Source: an uncultured Bacteroidales bacterium (GTDB taxonomy: Bacteria > Bacteroidota > Bacteroidia > Bacteroidales > Muribaculaceae). Taken from it: a stretch of DNA of 64,000 nucleotides. How positions within the stretch are numbered: position 1 is the stretch's first letter; every line of letters starts with the position of its first letter. The stretch spans positions 1 through 64,000 of the forward strand of contig CACYSG010000005.1 in the NCBI GenBank assembly GCA_902776955.1, written 5' to 3'. Below are positions 51,848 through 59,847 of the stretch, one piece after another. Both the position numbers and the translations under genes were made by a program. The notes under the pieces were generated by a model. It made no database searches. It was not told the DNA's origin and saw only the letters and a program-made list of their open reading frames with translations.

Positions 51848-52768
51848 ATGAAGAGAAGTGTTTTTTCCACGTTTTCGATACTTGTGTCGGTGCTGTTTGT
51901 GACCGTTAATTGCATGGCATGTAGCAACAAGGGCAAGGCCGTCGCCGAGTCTCCTGACAAGGCGAAGGTTGATACATTTGTGCCCGATGAGAGGTTTGCA
52001 TCGATGGACTCGTTGGCCGATTTCATCATGGAAGAATTCTCGGCCAAAACGGTCGACGAGTTTGTCAACCGTTATGATCAACAGGCGGCTGCCATCAAGT
52101 CCTATGGGCTTTTGAATCACAAGGGAGTGGACGCTGACCGTTTGGACGAAGTCGTGTTGCGTGATTTGCAGGCCTTGGCCGACAGCCTGTCGGGCGGCAG
52201 CACGTTCGACATGATGATGTGTGGCCGCATCGAGCGCGCTATGTCACATTATCTCACTGCCAAGGACTATTGCGGCGGATACAGCGGAAATCCGCTCTAC
52301 CAGGCCGAGATGCGCGACTGGCTCGCGCTGGAGGACGAGTTGGGAAACTTCTACGTCAATTTGGCTTACTTGGCCAATTGGGGCGGCTCAATTGTCCATG
52401 TTACCTCTAGCGGTTCTCTCGCTTATATGGCCGAAGTGCGCCAGAAGGATTACAACCAGCTCAAGAAGGACGGCCATTTTGCCAACAGTGAGTCATTGAC
52501 TATTGCCGAGGCTCGTGCTGATTTCATTCAGGAACTCGCCGATGCCAAAAGCCTTGACGCTGCCATGGACGATGAAATGTATGATGCCGAGGGCTACCGC
52601 AAGACGCTCAAGGAGATGTGTGGGCATGCCGACCGTGTGACCGTCCTGCTCGACGCGTGGCTCGACTCACGGGCTAAATTGTGCGCAGCCCAAGGTATCC
52701 CCGATGCCCATACCGCCCACCTCATCGCTGAGCTGGGTACCCGCATGATGGAACTCATAGAGGGATAA
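51848..52768 (+). CDS. Unknown lipoprotein-like alpha-helical protein
   Basis: A 306-residue secreted protein with a hydrophobic start ('FSILVSVLFVTVNCMAC') ending in a plausible lipobox Cys ('CMAC', Cys 25). A charged linker precedes a largely helical body with 'FADFIMEEFSAKTV'-type segments ('SLADFIMEEFSAKTVDEF', 'LRDLQALADSLSGGSTF', 'LDEVVLRDL', 'HYLTAKDYCGGYSGNPLY'). I do not recognise the family. It precedes cstA by 33 bases and may be co-transcribed with it; no link in function can be shown. Confidence 0.7.
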   Translation: MKRSVFSTFSILVSVLFVTVNCMACSNKGKAVAESPDKAKVDTFVPDERFASMDSLADFIMEEFSAKTVDEFVNRYDQQAAAIKSYGLLNHKGVDADRLDEVVLRDLQALADSLSGGSTFDMMMCGRIERAMSHYLTAKDYCGGYSGNPLYQAEMRDWLALEDELGNFYVNLAYLANWGGSIVHVTSSGSLAYMAEVRQKDYNQLKKDGHFANSESLTIAEARADFIQELADAKSLDAAMDDEMYDAEGYRKTLKEMCGHADRVTVLLDAWLDSRAKLCAAQGIPDAHTAHLIAELGTRMMELIEG

Positions 52769-52801
52769 AACAGAAAAACAAAGACATAAAGAATAAGATA
52801 T

Positions 52802-54367
52802 ATGATAACCTTTATTATCAGCCTTGTGGCCCTGGTGTTGGGCTATCTGGTTTATGGAGCCATCGTGGAGCGCGTGATGCGTCCCGATGACCGTGAGACG
52901 CCCGCCGTTAGGCTGGCCGATGGTGTGGACTATGTGGCCCTGCCCACGTGGAAAGTGTTCATGATCCAGTTCCTGAATATTGCGGGAACGGGACCCATCT
53001 TCGGTGCCATCATGGGCATGTGGTTCGGCCCCGCCAGCTACCTGTGGATTGTGCTGGGCTGCATCTTTGCCGGTGCGGTGCACGACTTCATGAGCGGCAT
53101 GCTATCGCTGCGGCACGACGGTGCTAACCTGCCGACGCTCATCGGCAAGTACCTGGGTAGCGGCGCTCGTGGTGTGATGCTCGTGTTCACCGTATTGTTG
53201 CTGATGATGGTGGGCGCTGTGTTTGTTTACAGCCCCGCCGAGATTCTCAAAGGCATGTTCTCCAGCGAGACGATGCCGCTCCTCTCTGATCCCATCGTGT
53301 GGGTGATTATCATCTTCTGCTACTATATCGTTGCCACCCTGTTGCCCATCGACAAGATTATCGGCCGCATCTATCCCTTGTTCGCCATCGCCCTGCTGGT
53401 GATGGCTGCTGGACTGCTGGTCGGCTTGTTCGTGAAAATGCCGCAGTTGCCCGAGTTGTGGAACATGGGTGACATGTCGCAGTGGACTCAAGCCCAGATT
53501 GTAGATGGCAAGGACACCCTAGGCGTGATAGCTAACATGCAGAAGGACCCCCTGTTCCCATGCCTGTTCATCACGATCGCCTGTGGTGCCATCAGCGGTT
53601 TCCATGCCACACAGAGCCCCCTGATGGCGCGCTGCCTGAAGAGCGAACGTCTCGCACGCCCCGTGTTCTACGGCGCGATGATTACCGAGGGCTTCGTGGC
53701 GCTCATTTGGGCCACCGTCTCGTCCTATTTCTTCTACTATGGCGGTTGGAAAGAGGTGGTCAGCCCCGAGGAAGTGACCAAATTCATGGCTCAGGTGCAA
53801 CTAGCCGACGGCAAGACGCTCATCCAGTACTTTACCGCGCCCCAGGTGGTCAATCTGGTGTGCAGCAGTTGGCTGGGCATCGTGGGAGGCACGCTGGCCG
53901 TGCTGGGCGTTGTGGCTGCTCCCATCACGAGTGGCGACACGGCCTTCCGCAGCGCGCGACTCATCATTGCCGAGGCGCTGCACTTTGAGCAGAAGAGCAT
54001 GGTGCGCCGCCTGATGATCAGCGTCCCCATGTTTGTTGCCTCGCTGCTGCTGCTCATTTGGCAGATGAACGATAAGGACGGCTTTAACGTGCTGTGGCAA
54101 TACTTCGGCTGGTCCAACCAGGCCCTCTCGGTATTCACCCTGTGGATGATTACCGTCTATCTGGCCCGCAACCACAAGGCCTATATCATGACCCTTATCC
54201 CGGCGGTGTTCATGACGGTGGTGTGCACTTCATTCCTGGTGGCTTCGCCCAAGGCGCTGAATCATGCCGAACTCACCCCGTGGGTGGTCCTGGTCGTCAT
54301 CGCCATTTCCGTCGTTTGGTTCGCCCTCTGGCTCAAACGCAGTAAACCCGAGAGAATTAAGGATTAA
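52802..54367 (+). CDS. cstA: CstA-family carbon-starvation transporter
   Basis: A 521-residue inner-membrane protein with about thirteen membrane segments. CstA signatures: 'FLNIAGTGPIFGAIMGMWFG', 'GCIFAGAVHDFMSGMLSLRH', 'ACGAISGFHATQSPLMARCL', and 'GVVAAPITSGDTAFRSARLI'. Relatives CstA and BtsT of E. coli take up peptides or pyruvate under carbon limitation. It is shorter than the 701-residue E. coli protein and ends right after the last membrane segment in a basic tail. Convergent with phzF, 36 bases apart; no hairpin was seen between them. Confidence 0.93.
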   Translation: MITFIISLVALVLGYLVYGAIVERVMRPDDRETPAVRLADGVDYVALPTWKVFMIQFLNIAGTGPIFGAIMGMWFGPASYLWIVLGCIFAGAVHDFMSGMLSLRHDGANLPTLIGKYLGSGARGVMLVFTVLLLMMVGAVFVYSPAEILKGMFSSETMPLLSDPIVWVIIIFCYYIVATLLPIDKIIGRIYPLFAIALLVMAAGLLVGLFVKMPQLPELWNMGDMSQWTQAQIVDGKDTLGVIANMQKDPLFPCLFITIACGAISGFHATQSPLMARCLKSERLARPVFYGAMITEGFVALIWATVSSYFFYYGGWKEVVSPEEVTKFMAQVQLADGKTLIQYFTAPQVVNLVCSSWLGIVGGTLAVLGVVAAPITSGDTAFRSARLIIAEALHFEQKSMVRRLMISVPMFVASLLLLIWQMNDKDGFNVLWQYFGWSNQALSVFTLWMITVYLARNHKAYIMTLIPAVFMTVVCTSFLVASPKALNHAELTPWVVLVVIAISVVWFALWLKRSKPERIKD

Positions 54368-54403
54368 AAAGGTATTTCCGCAACTTTCCTGCGAAATCAG
54401 CAC

Positions 54404-55255
54404 TTAACGGCTGAGCAGGTCCCCTTCAGCGACGATGCAGGCATCGCCGCCAACCCAGATGTCGCCGTCTTCCCGGAGGGCGGTATCCACCACCGACGGC
54501 CTACCCATCGCCTCGCCTTGCATGAAGCGGCACTGGGCGGGGCAGGTGATGAGGCCGCGCCGTTGCAGGTAGTGGGTCAGCGCAGCGTTGGCAGTACCCG
54601 TCGCCGACTCCTCGGGGATGTCGTAACGCGGCGCGAAATTACGCACATGGGCCGTGAAACCATCATCCGTCAACGCGAACGCGTGAACACCCACCACGTC
54701 AAGCGCCTCGCTCAAGGCGGTGAGCGCCGCCATGTCGGGCGACAAAGCGTTCAAGGCCTCCACTCCATCCACCGGCATGATGATGTCGGGCAGTCCCGTT
54801 GACACCACTTCGACAGGCATGTCGGTCCATTCAACCCTCGCCCCCGGGGCCATGATGGCGTGCAGTTGCTCCATGTCGACAGGCATGTCAAGAGCCTTGG
54901 GTGGAGCCATCTGCATCATTACCCGCCGGTCAATCCTCACCAGCAGGTCGCCCGCCAGCGTATGGTTGGTGATGGGACATTCCTCACGCAGGCGGCCCAG
55001 TAGCCACAGCACATGGAAAGCCGCGATAGTGGCATGCCCACACAGGTCCACCTCCCCGGCCGGCGTGAAGTAGCGCACCGTGAACTCATTCAGCTCCTCC
55101 TGGCGCACGAACGCCGTCTCGCTGTACCGCAATTCCGCCGCAACCAGCCGCATCAACTCCTCACCCGGGAACTCCCCGTCAACCATCACAACCCCCGCAG
55201 GATTCCCCCCGAAGGCCTCCCTCGTAAACGCATCAACAACAAAGTACCTCATCAC
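54404..55255 (-). CDS. PhzF-family isomerase-like protein
   Basis: A 283-residue PhzF/DAP-epimerase-fold protein. Seen: 'FVVDAFTREAFGGNPAGVV' at the N-terminus, 'RYSETAFV' with the catalytic Glu, 'VRYFTPAGEVDLCGHATIAA', and 'FAPRYDIPEESATGTANAAL' in the second half. Family members isomerise small cyclic or acidic metabolites; only PhzF itself has a defined role in phenazine synthesis, and no other phenazine genes are here, so this is a general PhzF-like enzyme with unknown substrate. No promoter box was identified on the minus strand of 55256-55400. Confidence 0.92.
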   Translation of the reverse strand: MMRYFVVDAFTREAFGGNPAGVVMVDGEFPGEELMRLVAAELRYSETAFVRQEELNEFTVRYFTPAGEVDLCGHATIAAFHVLWLLGRLREECPITNHTLAGDLLVRIDRRVMMQMAPPKALDMPVDMEQLHAIMAPGARVEWTDMPVEVVSTGLPDIIMPVDGVEALNALSPDMAALTALSEALDVVGVHAFALTDDGFTAHVRNFAPRYDIPEESATGTANAALTHYLQRRGLITCPAQCRFMQGEAMGRPSVVDTALREDGDIWVGGDACIVAEGDLLSR

Positions 55256-55498
55256 AACACTTATTTTTTGGATTAGGAATCAAATCTCTAGTTAATCTAT
55301 AAAAAGTCTTCATTGGCAAACGTAGGGCTTACCATCGGTAGTCATTGCCTTATTGCTCATCAGCAAAGGTAATGACATCTTTCCATATATATGCTCTTCT
55401 TCTTTAAAAAATGTTAGAGAATTTAATAGCTTATGGTTTTTTCTTTTGAGCGGTTTTTAATGGGGGAGGGGTGGTTTGTTGGAGGGGGACTGACATTT
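55256..55498. other. Gene-free spacer upstream of the Pmp3-like gene
   Basis: Spacer between divergent genes (phzF on minus, Pmp3-like on plus). It has T-rich stretches and, at its right end, a G-rich run ('GGGGGAGGGG' near 55465) of unknown role. No coding frame or known RNA was recognised. Confidence 0.4.
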
Positions 55499-55514
55499 TG
55501 GCATGGGATTTGCA
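55499..55514 (+). promoter_or_regulatory. Sigma-54-like -24/-12 element upstream of the Pmp3-like gene
   Basis: TGGCATGGGATTTGCA has GG and GC exactly 10 bases apart (55500-55501, 55512-55513), the strict hallmark of RpoN promoters (TGGCA N-spacer TTGCA). The ATG is 62 bases downstream. No enhancer-binding activator gene is near, so this is sequence-only support. Confidence 0.4.
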
Positions 55515-55576
55515 ATGCTATTGTCAGTAAAGTGAATTGATTGAATTAATGAATTAAAACAAGAAAGGAGTGAACC

Positions 55577-55747
55577 ATGTCGCTGTTTAGAGTACTATTG
55601 TCGATTATCTTCCCGCCGCTGGCTGTGCTGGACAAGGGTTGCGGATCGGTAGTGATTGTGACCATCCTCACGATAGCCGGGTGGATTCCGGGTGTGATTG
55701 GGGCTTTGGTCATCCTGAACAAGGACGACAGTGTACCCCGCTACTGA
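55577..55747 (+). CDS. Pmp3/YqaE-family small membrane protein
   Basis: A 56-residue hydrophobic protein. The first half 'FRVLLSIIFPPLAVLDKGCG' and second half 'TILTIAGWIPGVIGALVIL' are the two membrane helices of the Pmp3/YqaE family, with the typical 'PPLAV' turn and a short charged end ('NKDDSVPRY'). Yeast Pmp3 is a stress-related proteolipid that influences membrane potential; bacterial members are often stress-induced. An AAAGGAG Shine-Dalgarno (55564-55570) precedes the ATG at good spacing. It stands alone, with its own terminator. Confidence 0.92.
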   Translation: MSLFRVLLSIIFPPLAVLDKGCGSVVIVTILTIAGWIPGVIGALVILNKDDSVPRY

Positions 55748-55825
55748 TTCACCCATTCTACTAAGCTGATCTCTCCCGCTGCCTGCCCTGGAATAGTATC
55801 CGAAAAAAGATCTCATTGAGAAGCG

Positions 55826-55887
55826 CCCATCTCGCTGATTGAACGAATCACCAGTAATGTTCGTTTGATTAGCGAGATGGCTTTTTT
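55826..55887 (+). terminator. Terminator of the Pmp3-like gene
   Basis: CCATCTCGCT (55827-55836) pairs with AGCGAGATGG (55871-55880); the stem extends inward with few mismatches around a loop of about 12 bases and is followed by CTTTTTTATG. Clear Rho-independent form. Confidence 0.85.
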
Positions 55888-56108
55888 ATGGCTTTTTGAC
55901 TTTTAGCGGACAAGCTAATAAATTATAATGAATCCCATGGCACCCGTGCTCTCACTGGTGGAACGTGTAATACAGAAAGCCGCTAAGCTTTTATCTTAGC
56001 GCCTTTGCAGCTTAGCGTGAGGTGTTACAGAAGGTTTTTCGCTGAACAGTTACACGAGGCGGGGGAATTGTTAAAAAACAGTAATGAGGCAAAAAAAACG
56101 GCTAAGAT
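55888..56108. other. Regulatory-looking spacer upstream of the tnaA promoter
   Basis: CGCTAAG (55981-55987) pairs with CTTAGCG (55995-56001) and another CTTAGCG lies at 56011-56017. TGTTACA and AGTTACAC form a loose inverted pair about 56023-56055. These could be operator sites for catabolite or indole control, but I cannot name a regulator. No leader peptide of the TnaC kind is seen. No gene. Confidence 0.35.
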
Positions 56109-56139
56109 TTTGTCAGTTCGCCAAGTTGCCGTAACTTTG
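56109..56139 (+). promoter_or_regulatory. Promoter of tnaA
   Basis: TTTG (56109-56112), 19 bases, TAACTTTG (56132-56139): perfect in both elements and spacing. The ATG is 86 bases downstream. Confidence 0.85.
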
Positions 56140-56225
56140 CATAAAAATTGAATATAATTACCTTTTAGGGGAGGTGATTTTTCGTAAAATTGAAGAAAAA
56201 GTTTAATCTAAATAATTGAGAATCA

Positions 56226-57602
56226 ATGGAATTACCATTTGCCGAATCTTGGAAAATCAAGATGATTGAGCCGCTGCGCAAGAGCACTCGTGCCGAGCGT
56301 GAGCAGTGGTTGAAGGAAGCCCACAACAACGTATTTATGCTCAAGGCTGAGCAGGTTTACATCGACTGCCTGACCGATTCCGGTACTGGCGCGATGAGCG
56401 ACCGTCAGTGGGCCGAGATGATGCTGGGTGACGAGAGTTACGCCGGTGCCACCTCATTCTACAAGTTCGAGAGCGTTGTACAACGCATCTTCGGTTTCAA
56501 GTATGTCATCCCCACCCACCAGGGCCGTGCTGCCGAGAACGTGCTGTTCTCTTATCTGGTGAAGGAAGGCAATGTCATCCCCGGCAACGCCCACTTCGAC
56601 ACCACCAAGGGTCACATCGAGGCCCGTAAGGCCAAGGCCATCGACGTCACCATCGACGAGGCCAAGGACACTCAGCTCGAGATCCCCTTCAAGGGCAACG
56701 TTTCGCTTGAGAAGTTGGAGAAGGTGCTCGAGGAGAACAAGGGTAACGTGCCCTTCATGGTACTGACCGTGACCAACAACACCGTTGGTGGTCAGCCCGT
56801 GTCGATGAAGAACATCAAGGAGACCTGCGAGCTCTGCCACAAGTATGGCGTGCCCGTGGTAATGGATAGCGCCCGCTTTGCCGAGAACTCCTACTTCATC
56901 AAGACCCGCGAGGAAGGCTATGCCGACAAGACCATCAAGGAGATTGCCCGCGAGATGTACTCCTACGTTGACGCTATGACCATGTCGGCCAAGAAGGACG
57001 GCGTTGTCAACATGGGCGGTTTCATCGCTACCAACAACCAGGACTGGTACGAGGGTGCCAAGCTGTTCTGCATCCCCTTCGAGGGATTCATCACCTACGG
57101 TGGTATGAACGGCCGCGACCTTAACGCTCTGGCTGTAGGTCTTGACGAGAACACCGAGTTTGAGATGCTCGAGACCCGCATCCACCAGGTTCAGTATCTG
57201 GCCAAGAAGCTCGACGAGTATGGTATTCCTTATCAGCGTCCCGTTGGCGGCCACGCCCTGTTCATCGACGCCGACAAGGTGCTGTGCAACGTTCCCAAGG
57301 AAGAGTTCCCCGCTCAGACCCTGACTTGCGAGCTCTACCTCGAGGCAGGCATCCGCGGTTGCGAGATCGGCTACATCCTGGCCGACCGTGACCCCGTGAC
57401 CCGCGAGAACCGCTTCGGCGGCCTCGACCTGCTGCGTCTGTGCATCGCACGCCGTGTGTACACCGACAACCACATGAACGTGATTGCCGCTGCCCTCAAG
57501 AACGTCTATGACCGTCGTAACGAGATCACCCGCGGTGTCGCCATCGAGTGGGAAGCCCCGCTGATGCGCCACTTCACCGTGAAGCTCAAACGACTGGGCT
57601 AA
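56226..57602 (+). CDS. tnaA: Tryptophanase (TnaA/tyrosine phenol-lyase family)
   Basis: A 458-residue PLP enzyme that splits tryptophan into indole, pyruvate and ammonia. The PLP lysine is in 'TMSAKKDGVVNMGG'; 'IDCLTDSGTGAMSDRQWAEM' and 'IPTHQGRAAENVLF' bind cofactor; 'VVMDSARFAENSYFIKTREE' carries the pyridine-ring Asp and Arg. The segment 'AGIRGCEIGYIL' has Ile where tyrosine phenol-lyase has the phenol-binding Arg ('ERG'), favouring tryptophanase, although 'GAMSDRQWAEMMLGDE' looks lyase-like. Indole is a gut signal. Base use is very C-rich, suggesting high expression. No tnaB permease or TnaC leader is present. Confidence 0.9.
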   Translation: MELPFAESWKIKMIEPLRKSTRAEREQWLKEAHNNVFMLKAEQVYIDCLTDSGTGAMSDRQWAEMMLGDESYAGATSFYKFESVVQRIFGFKYVIPTHQGRAAENVLFSYLVKEGNVIPGNAHFDTTKGHIEARKAKAIDVTIDEAKDTQLEIPFKGNVSLEKLEKVLEENKGNVPFMVLTVTNNTVGGQPVSMKNIKETCELCHKYGVPVVMDSARFAENSYFIKTREEGYADKTIKEIAREMYSYVDAMTMSAKKDGVVNMGGFIATNNQDWYEGAKLFCIPFEGFITYGGMNGRDLNALAVGLDENTEFEMLETRIHQVQYLAKKLDEYGIPYQRPVGGHALFIDADKVLCNVPKEEFPAQTLTCELYLEAGIRGCEIGYILADRDPVTRENRFGGLDLLRLCIARRVYTDNHMNVIAAALKNVYDRRNEITRGVAIEWEAPLMRHFTVKLKRLG

Positions 57603-57666
57603 ACCTCTTGACGACAGACCTCACACATAACCTGAAAATACCATTAAACAAACCTTTGAAAGCCGG

Positions 57667-57696
57667 CGGCGGGCACGAGCCCGCCGTTGCTGTTTT
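57667..57696 (+). terminator. Terminator of tnaA
   Basis: CGGCGGGC (57667-57674) pairs with GCCCGCCG (57679-57686) around an ACGA loop, followed by TTGCTGTTTTCT. GC-rich stem with a moderate T-run. Confidence 0.75.
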
Positions 57697-57727
57697 CTGT
57701 ACCGTAGGTTGGTTGGGAAATATTTTG

Positions 57728-57735
57728 TATCTTTG
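57728..57735 (+). promoter_or_regulatory. -7 element of the AraC-type regulator gene
   Basis: TATCTTTG, perfect -7 box, 35 bases before the ATG at 57771 (20 before the GTG at 57756). No TTTG at -33. Confidence 0.55.
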
Positions 57736-57770
57736 TAGGCCCGAATGGGGTAACAGTGAAAGATGAACTG

Positions 57771-59489
57771 ATGAAAAGAGGCATTCAAGTCATATTGTGT
57801 TCTATTGCGCTGCTCATGGCGATCACGTGCCATGGGGCGGAGCAATCGTTGGAACACAGCAAGTGGCTGAACCTTCCCATCGAGAAACTGGTCGCCATGG
57901 CCGATAAAGACTTTGCCGACGGCGGCAGCAAGGACACGGCGCTGATGTGCTACACCATCATCGCCAACCGCTACGAGGCATCAATGCCGCAGCGTCAAAA
58001 GGTCCATTGCAAGAATGCCAGCATGAGGATGTGGTCGATCTATTTCTATGACTTCTACGACTATCCCAAGTGTTTTGACTGCCTGACCCAAGCCCTTGAT
58101 ATCGCTAGCGACGCGGGCATCGACGATGCTAACATCTACTTGGGCTTCGGGTGCATGTACCAGACCATATCCGAGGAATGCAACAACTATGAACTGGGCA
58201 CCGCGGCGCTGGACTATTACCGCCAGGCATTGACCGTGGGAATCAAGACCAATGACGTCGAGCACACCGACATGGCGAGCACCGACGTGCTGGCCATGGC
58301 CCACAACCAGGGTGGCCTGTCCCAAATCGAGGGCATCTGGCAGCAGTATCTCAACCAGCCCACGCAGGGCGGCGCGTCGGTGCTGCGCCGGTACAACGAG
58401 ATGCTCTATCAAGCCTTCAGTAATGTCGAGCGCAACCGCCTTGACGATGCCATTGCCGTCTATGACAAGCAGTTGCAGCTGATCGACACCACCCAATACA
58501 CCCGTTTGATCTATTTCACCCACATCGAGAAGGCCAAGGCCTATGCCATGCGGGGCGACTACCGTAACGCCATTGCCGCCGTCAAACTGGCCGAGAAAAT
58601 CGCCGTTGACCTGGAGATGAAAGACTGCAAGCTGGAGGTTTACGGCCTGCTCTCGCGCTACTTCAAGGAGCTTGGCGACCGTGACACCCAAGACCATTAC
58701 TACAACCGCTACTCCATGCTCAAGGACACCCTCACCAACTATCAGCAGCTGGCCAGTGTCAACGAGATGGAATTCCGCCATGAGTTGAAGAACATGGAAC
58801 AGGAGTTGACCGAGATCAAGATGCACCGCAGGGTCATGCTGATTGCTTCGCTGGTTTCGCTGGCTTTTCTCGCTGTGTTGCTGATGCTCCTATATTTCCT
58901 GTACAAGCGCAACAAGCAGTTGACGCAGTCCAACCAGCTGCTGTACCAGAAGAATGTGGAGATGTTGCGCGCCGAGGAAGAAGAGCGCCGCATGCGGCGG
59001 CAGCTACAGGACAAGGAAGCGCCTGCTGTCGATGAAACCGCATCCCATGAAACCGCGTCCCATGAAGCCGACACCGATGAGCCTGCCGACGCCTGCGTCA
59101 AGTACAAGAGCAGCCACCTGAGCGACGAGGACAAGCAGCAACTGCTCTCGCGCATCCTGGAGGTCATGGAAGGCAACGACGAGATCTTCTCGCCCGACTT
59201 CTCGCTCGAACGCCTGGCGATGTTGTCCGACTCGAGGTACAAATACGTCTCCCAGGTCATCAACGAGCACTATGGCCAGAATTTCAACAACTTCTTGAAT
59301 TCCTTCCGCATCAAGGAGGCCTGCAAGCGCATGGGTGATATCGAGCACTACGGCAACTATACCATCGAGGCCATCAGCGAGAGCGTCGGTTTCAAGTCAC
59401 GCTCAACGTTCGTCACCTCCTTCAAGCGCATCACGGGCTTGACCCCGTCGCAGTACCAGCGGCTGGCACGTGAAGAAGCGCGACAATAG
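57771..59489 (+). CDS. Membrane-spanning TPR/AraC-type transcriptional regulator
   Basis: A 572-residue one-component regulator. Signal-like segment (1-25), then about 320 residues of helical repeats of TPR type ('LGTAALDYYRQALTVGI', 'RGDYRNAIAAVKLAEKIAVD', 'GLLSRYFKELGDRDTQDHYY') in the periplasm, one membrane helix ('VSLAFLAVLLMLLYFLY', about 368-384), a coiled coil ('QKNVEMLRAEEEERRMRRQL'-like) with an acidic linker, and a C-terminal AraC HTH pair ('FRIKEACKRMGDIEHYGNYT', 'EAISESVGFKSRSTFVTSF'). This layout passes a periplasmic signal directly to DNA. It may act on the giant gene to its right. A GTG start at 57756 would add five residues. Confidence 0.9.
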   Translation: MKRGIQVILCSIALLMAITCHGAEQSLEHSKWLNLPIEKLVAMADKDFADGGSKDTALMCYTIIANRYEASMPQRQKVHCKNASMRMWSIYFYDFYDYPKCFDCLTQALDIASDAGIDDANIYLGFGCMYQTISEECNNYELGTAALDYYRQALTVGIKTNDVEHTDMASTDVLAMAHNQGGLSQIEGIWQQYLNQPTQGGASVLRRYNEMLYQAFSNVERNRLDDAIAVYDKQLQLIDTTQYTRLIYFTHIEKAKAYAMRGDYRNAIAAVKLAEKIAVDLEMKDCKLEVYGLLSRYFKELGDRDTQDHYYNRYSMLKDTLTNYQQLASVNEMEFRHELKNMEQELTEIKMHRRVMLIASLVSLAFLAVLLMLLYFLYKRNKQLTQSNQLLYQKNVEMLRAEEEERRMRRQLQDKEAPAVDETASHETASHEADTDEPADACVKYKSSHLSDEDKQQLLSRILEVMEGNDEIFSPDFSLERLAMLSDSRYKYVSQVINEHYGQNFNNFLNSFRIKEACKRMGDIEHYGNYTIEAISESVGFKSRSTFVTSFKRITGLTPSQYQRLAREEARQ

Positions 59490-59540
59490 CATTTTTGATT
59501 CTTTTTGCCACTAATAATTGCCGTTTTCGGTTGTTTTTTT

Positions 59541-59698
59541 GGTAATGATATAGAAGTTGACCCTGAAAGTTTTTTAATGCCAATTTTGCTAATGAGACTA
59601 ATTACACGAAAAAATAAAATCTATTCGCAAAAATTTGATTAATTAGTGTAATTGGCATTTGCCCCGCAGGGTTTTGGGCCAACAGCTATATCATTGCC
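59541..59698. repeat. Large nested inverted repeat (MITE-like or long hairpin)
   Basis: The outer arms run inward from GGTAATGATATAGAAGTTG (59541) and from CAACAGCTATATCATTGCC (ends 59698); they match with few mismatches. Next come GACCCTG/CAGGGTT and, inside, AATGCCAATT (59576-59585) with AATTGGCATT (59650-59659) and AATTACAC/GTGTAATT. No open frame lies inside. Confidence 0.7.
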
Positions 59699-59773
59699 TG
59701 TTTTTTTGTGTAAAATGCCGAAATCTGTACATATCGCAACATGGAGCCATACATGATACTATCGGAAAAGTTG

Positions 59774-59781
59774 TATTTTTG
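59774..59781 (+). promoter_or_regulatory. -7 element of the giant surface-protein gene
   Basis: TATTTTTG, perfect -7 box, 66 bases before the ATG at 59848. No -33 match. An AAGGA near 59841 could aid ribosome binding. Confidence 0.5.
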
Positions 59782-59847
59782 CGATGTGTATAATCGTCAT
59801 GCCGCTCAATGCGGCATATTCATCAACATTAAAAACAAAAAAGGATC

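Noticed and set aside
54404..55255. Phenazine biosynthesis gene
   Set aside because: A lone PhzF-family protein without other phz genes; the family is broad and mostly of unknown substrate.
56140..56225. TnaC-type leader peptide before tnaA
   Set aside because: No short frame with a Trp codon and rut-like region is present in the leader.
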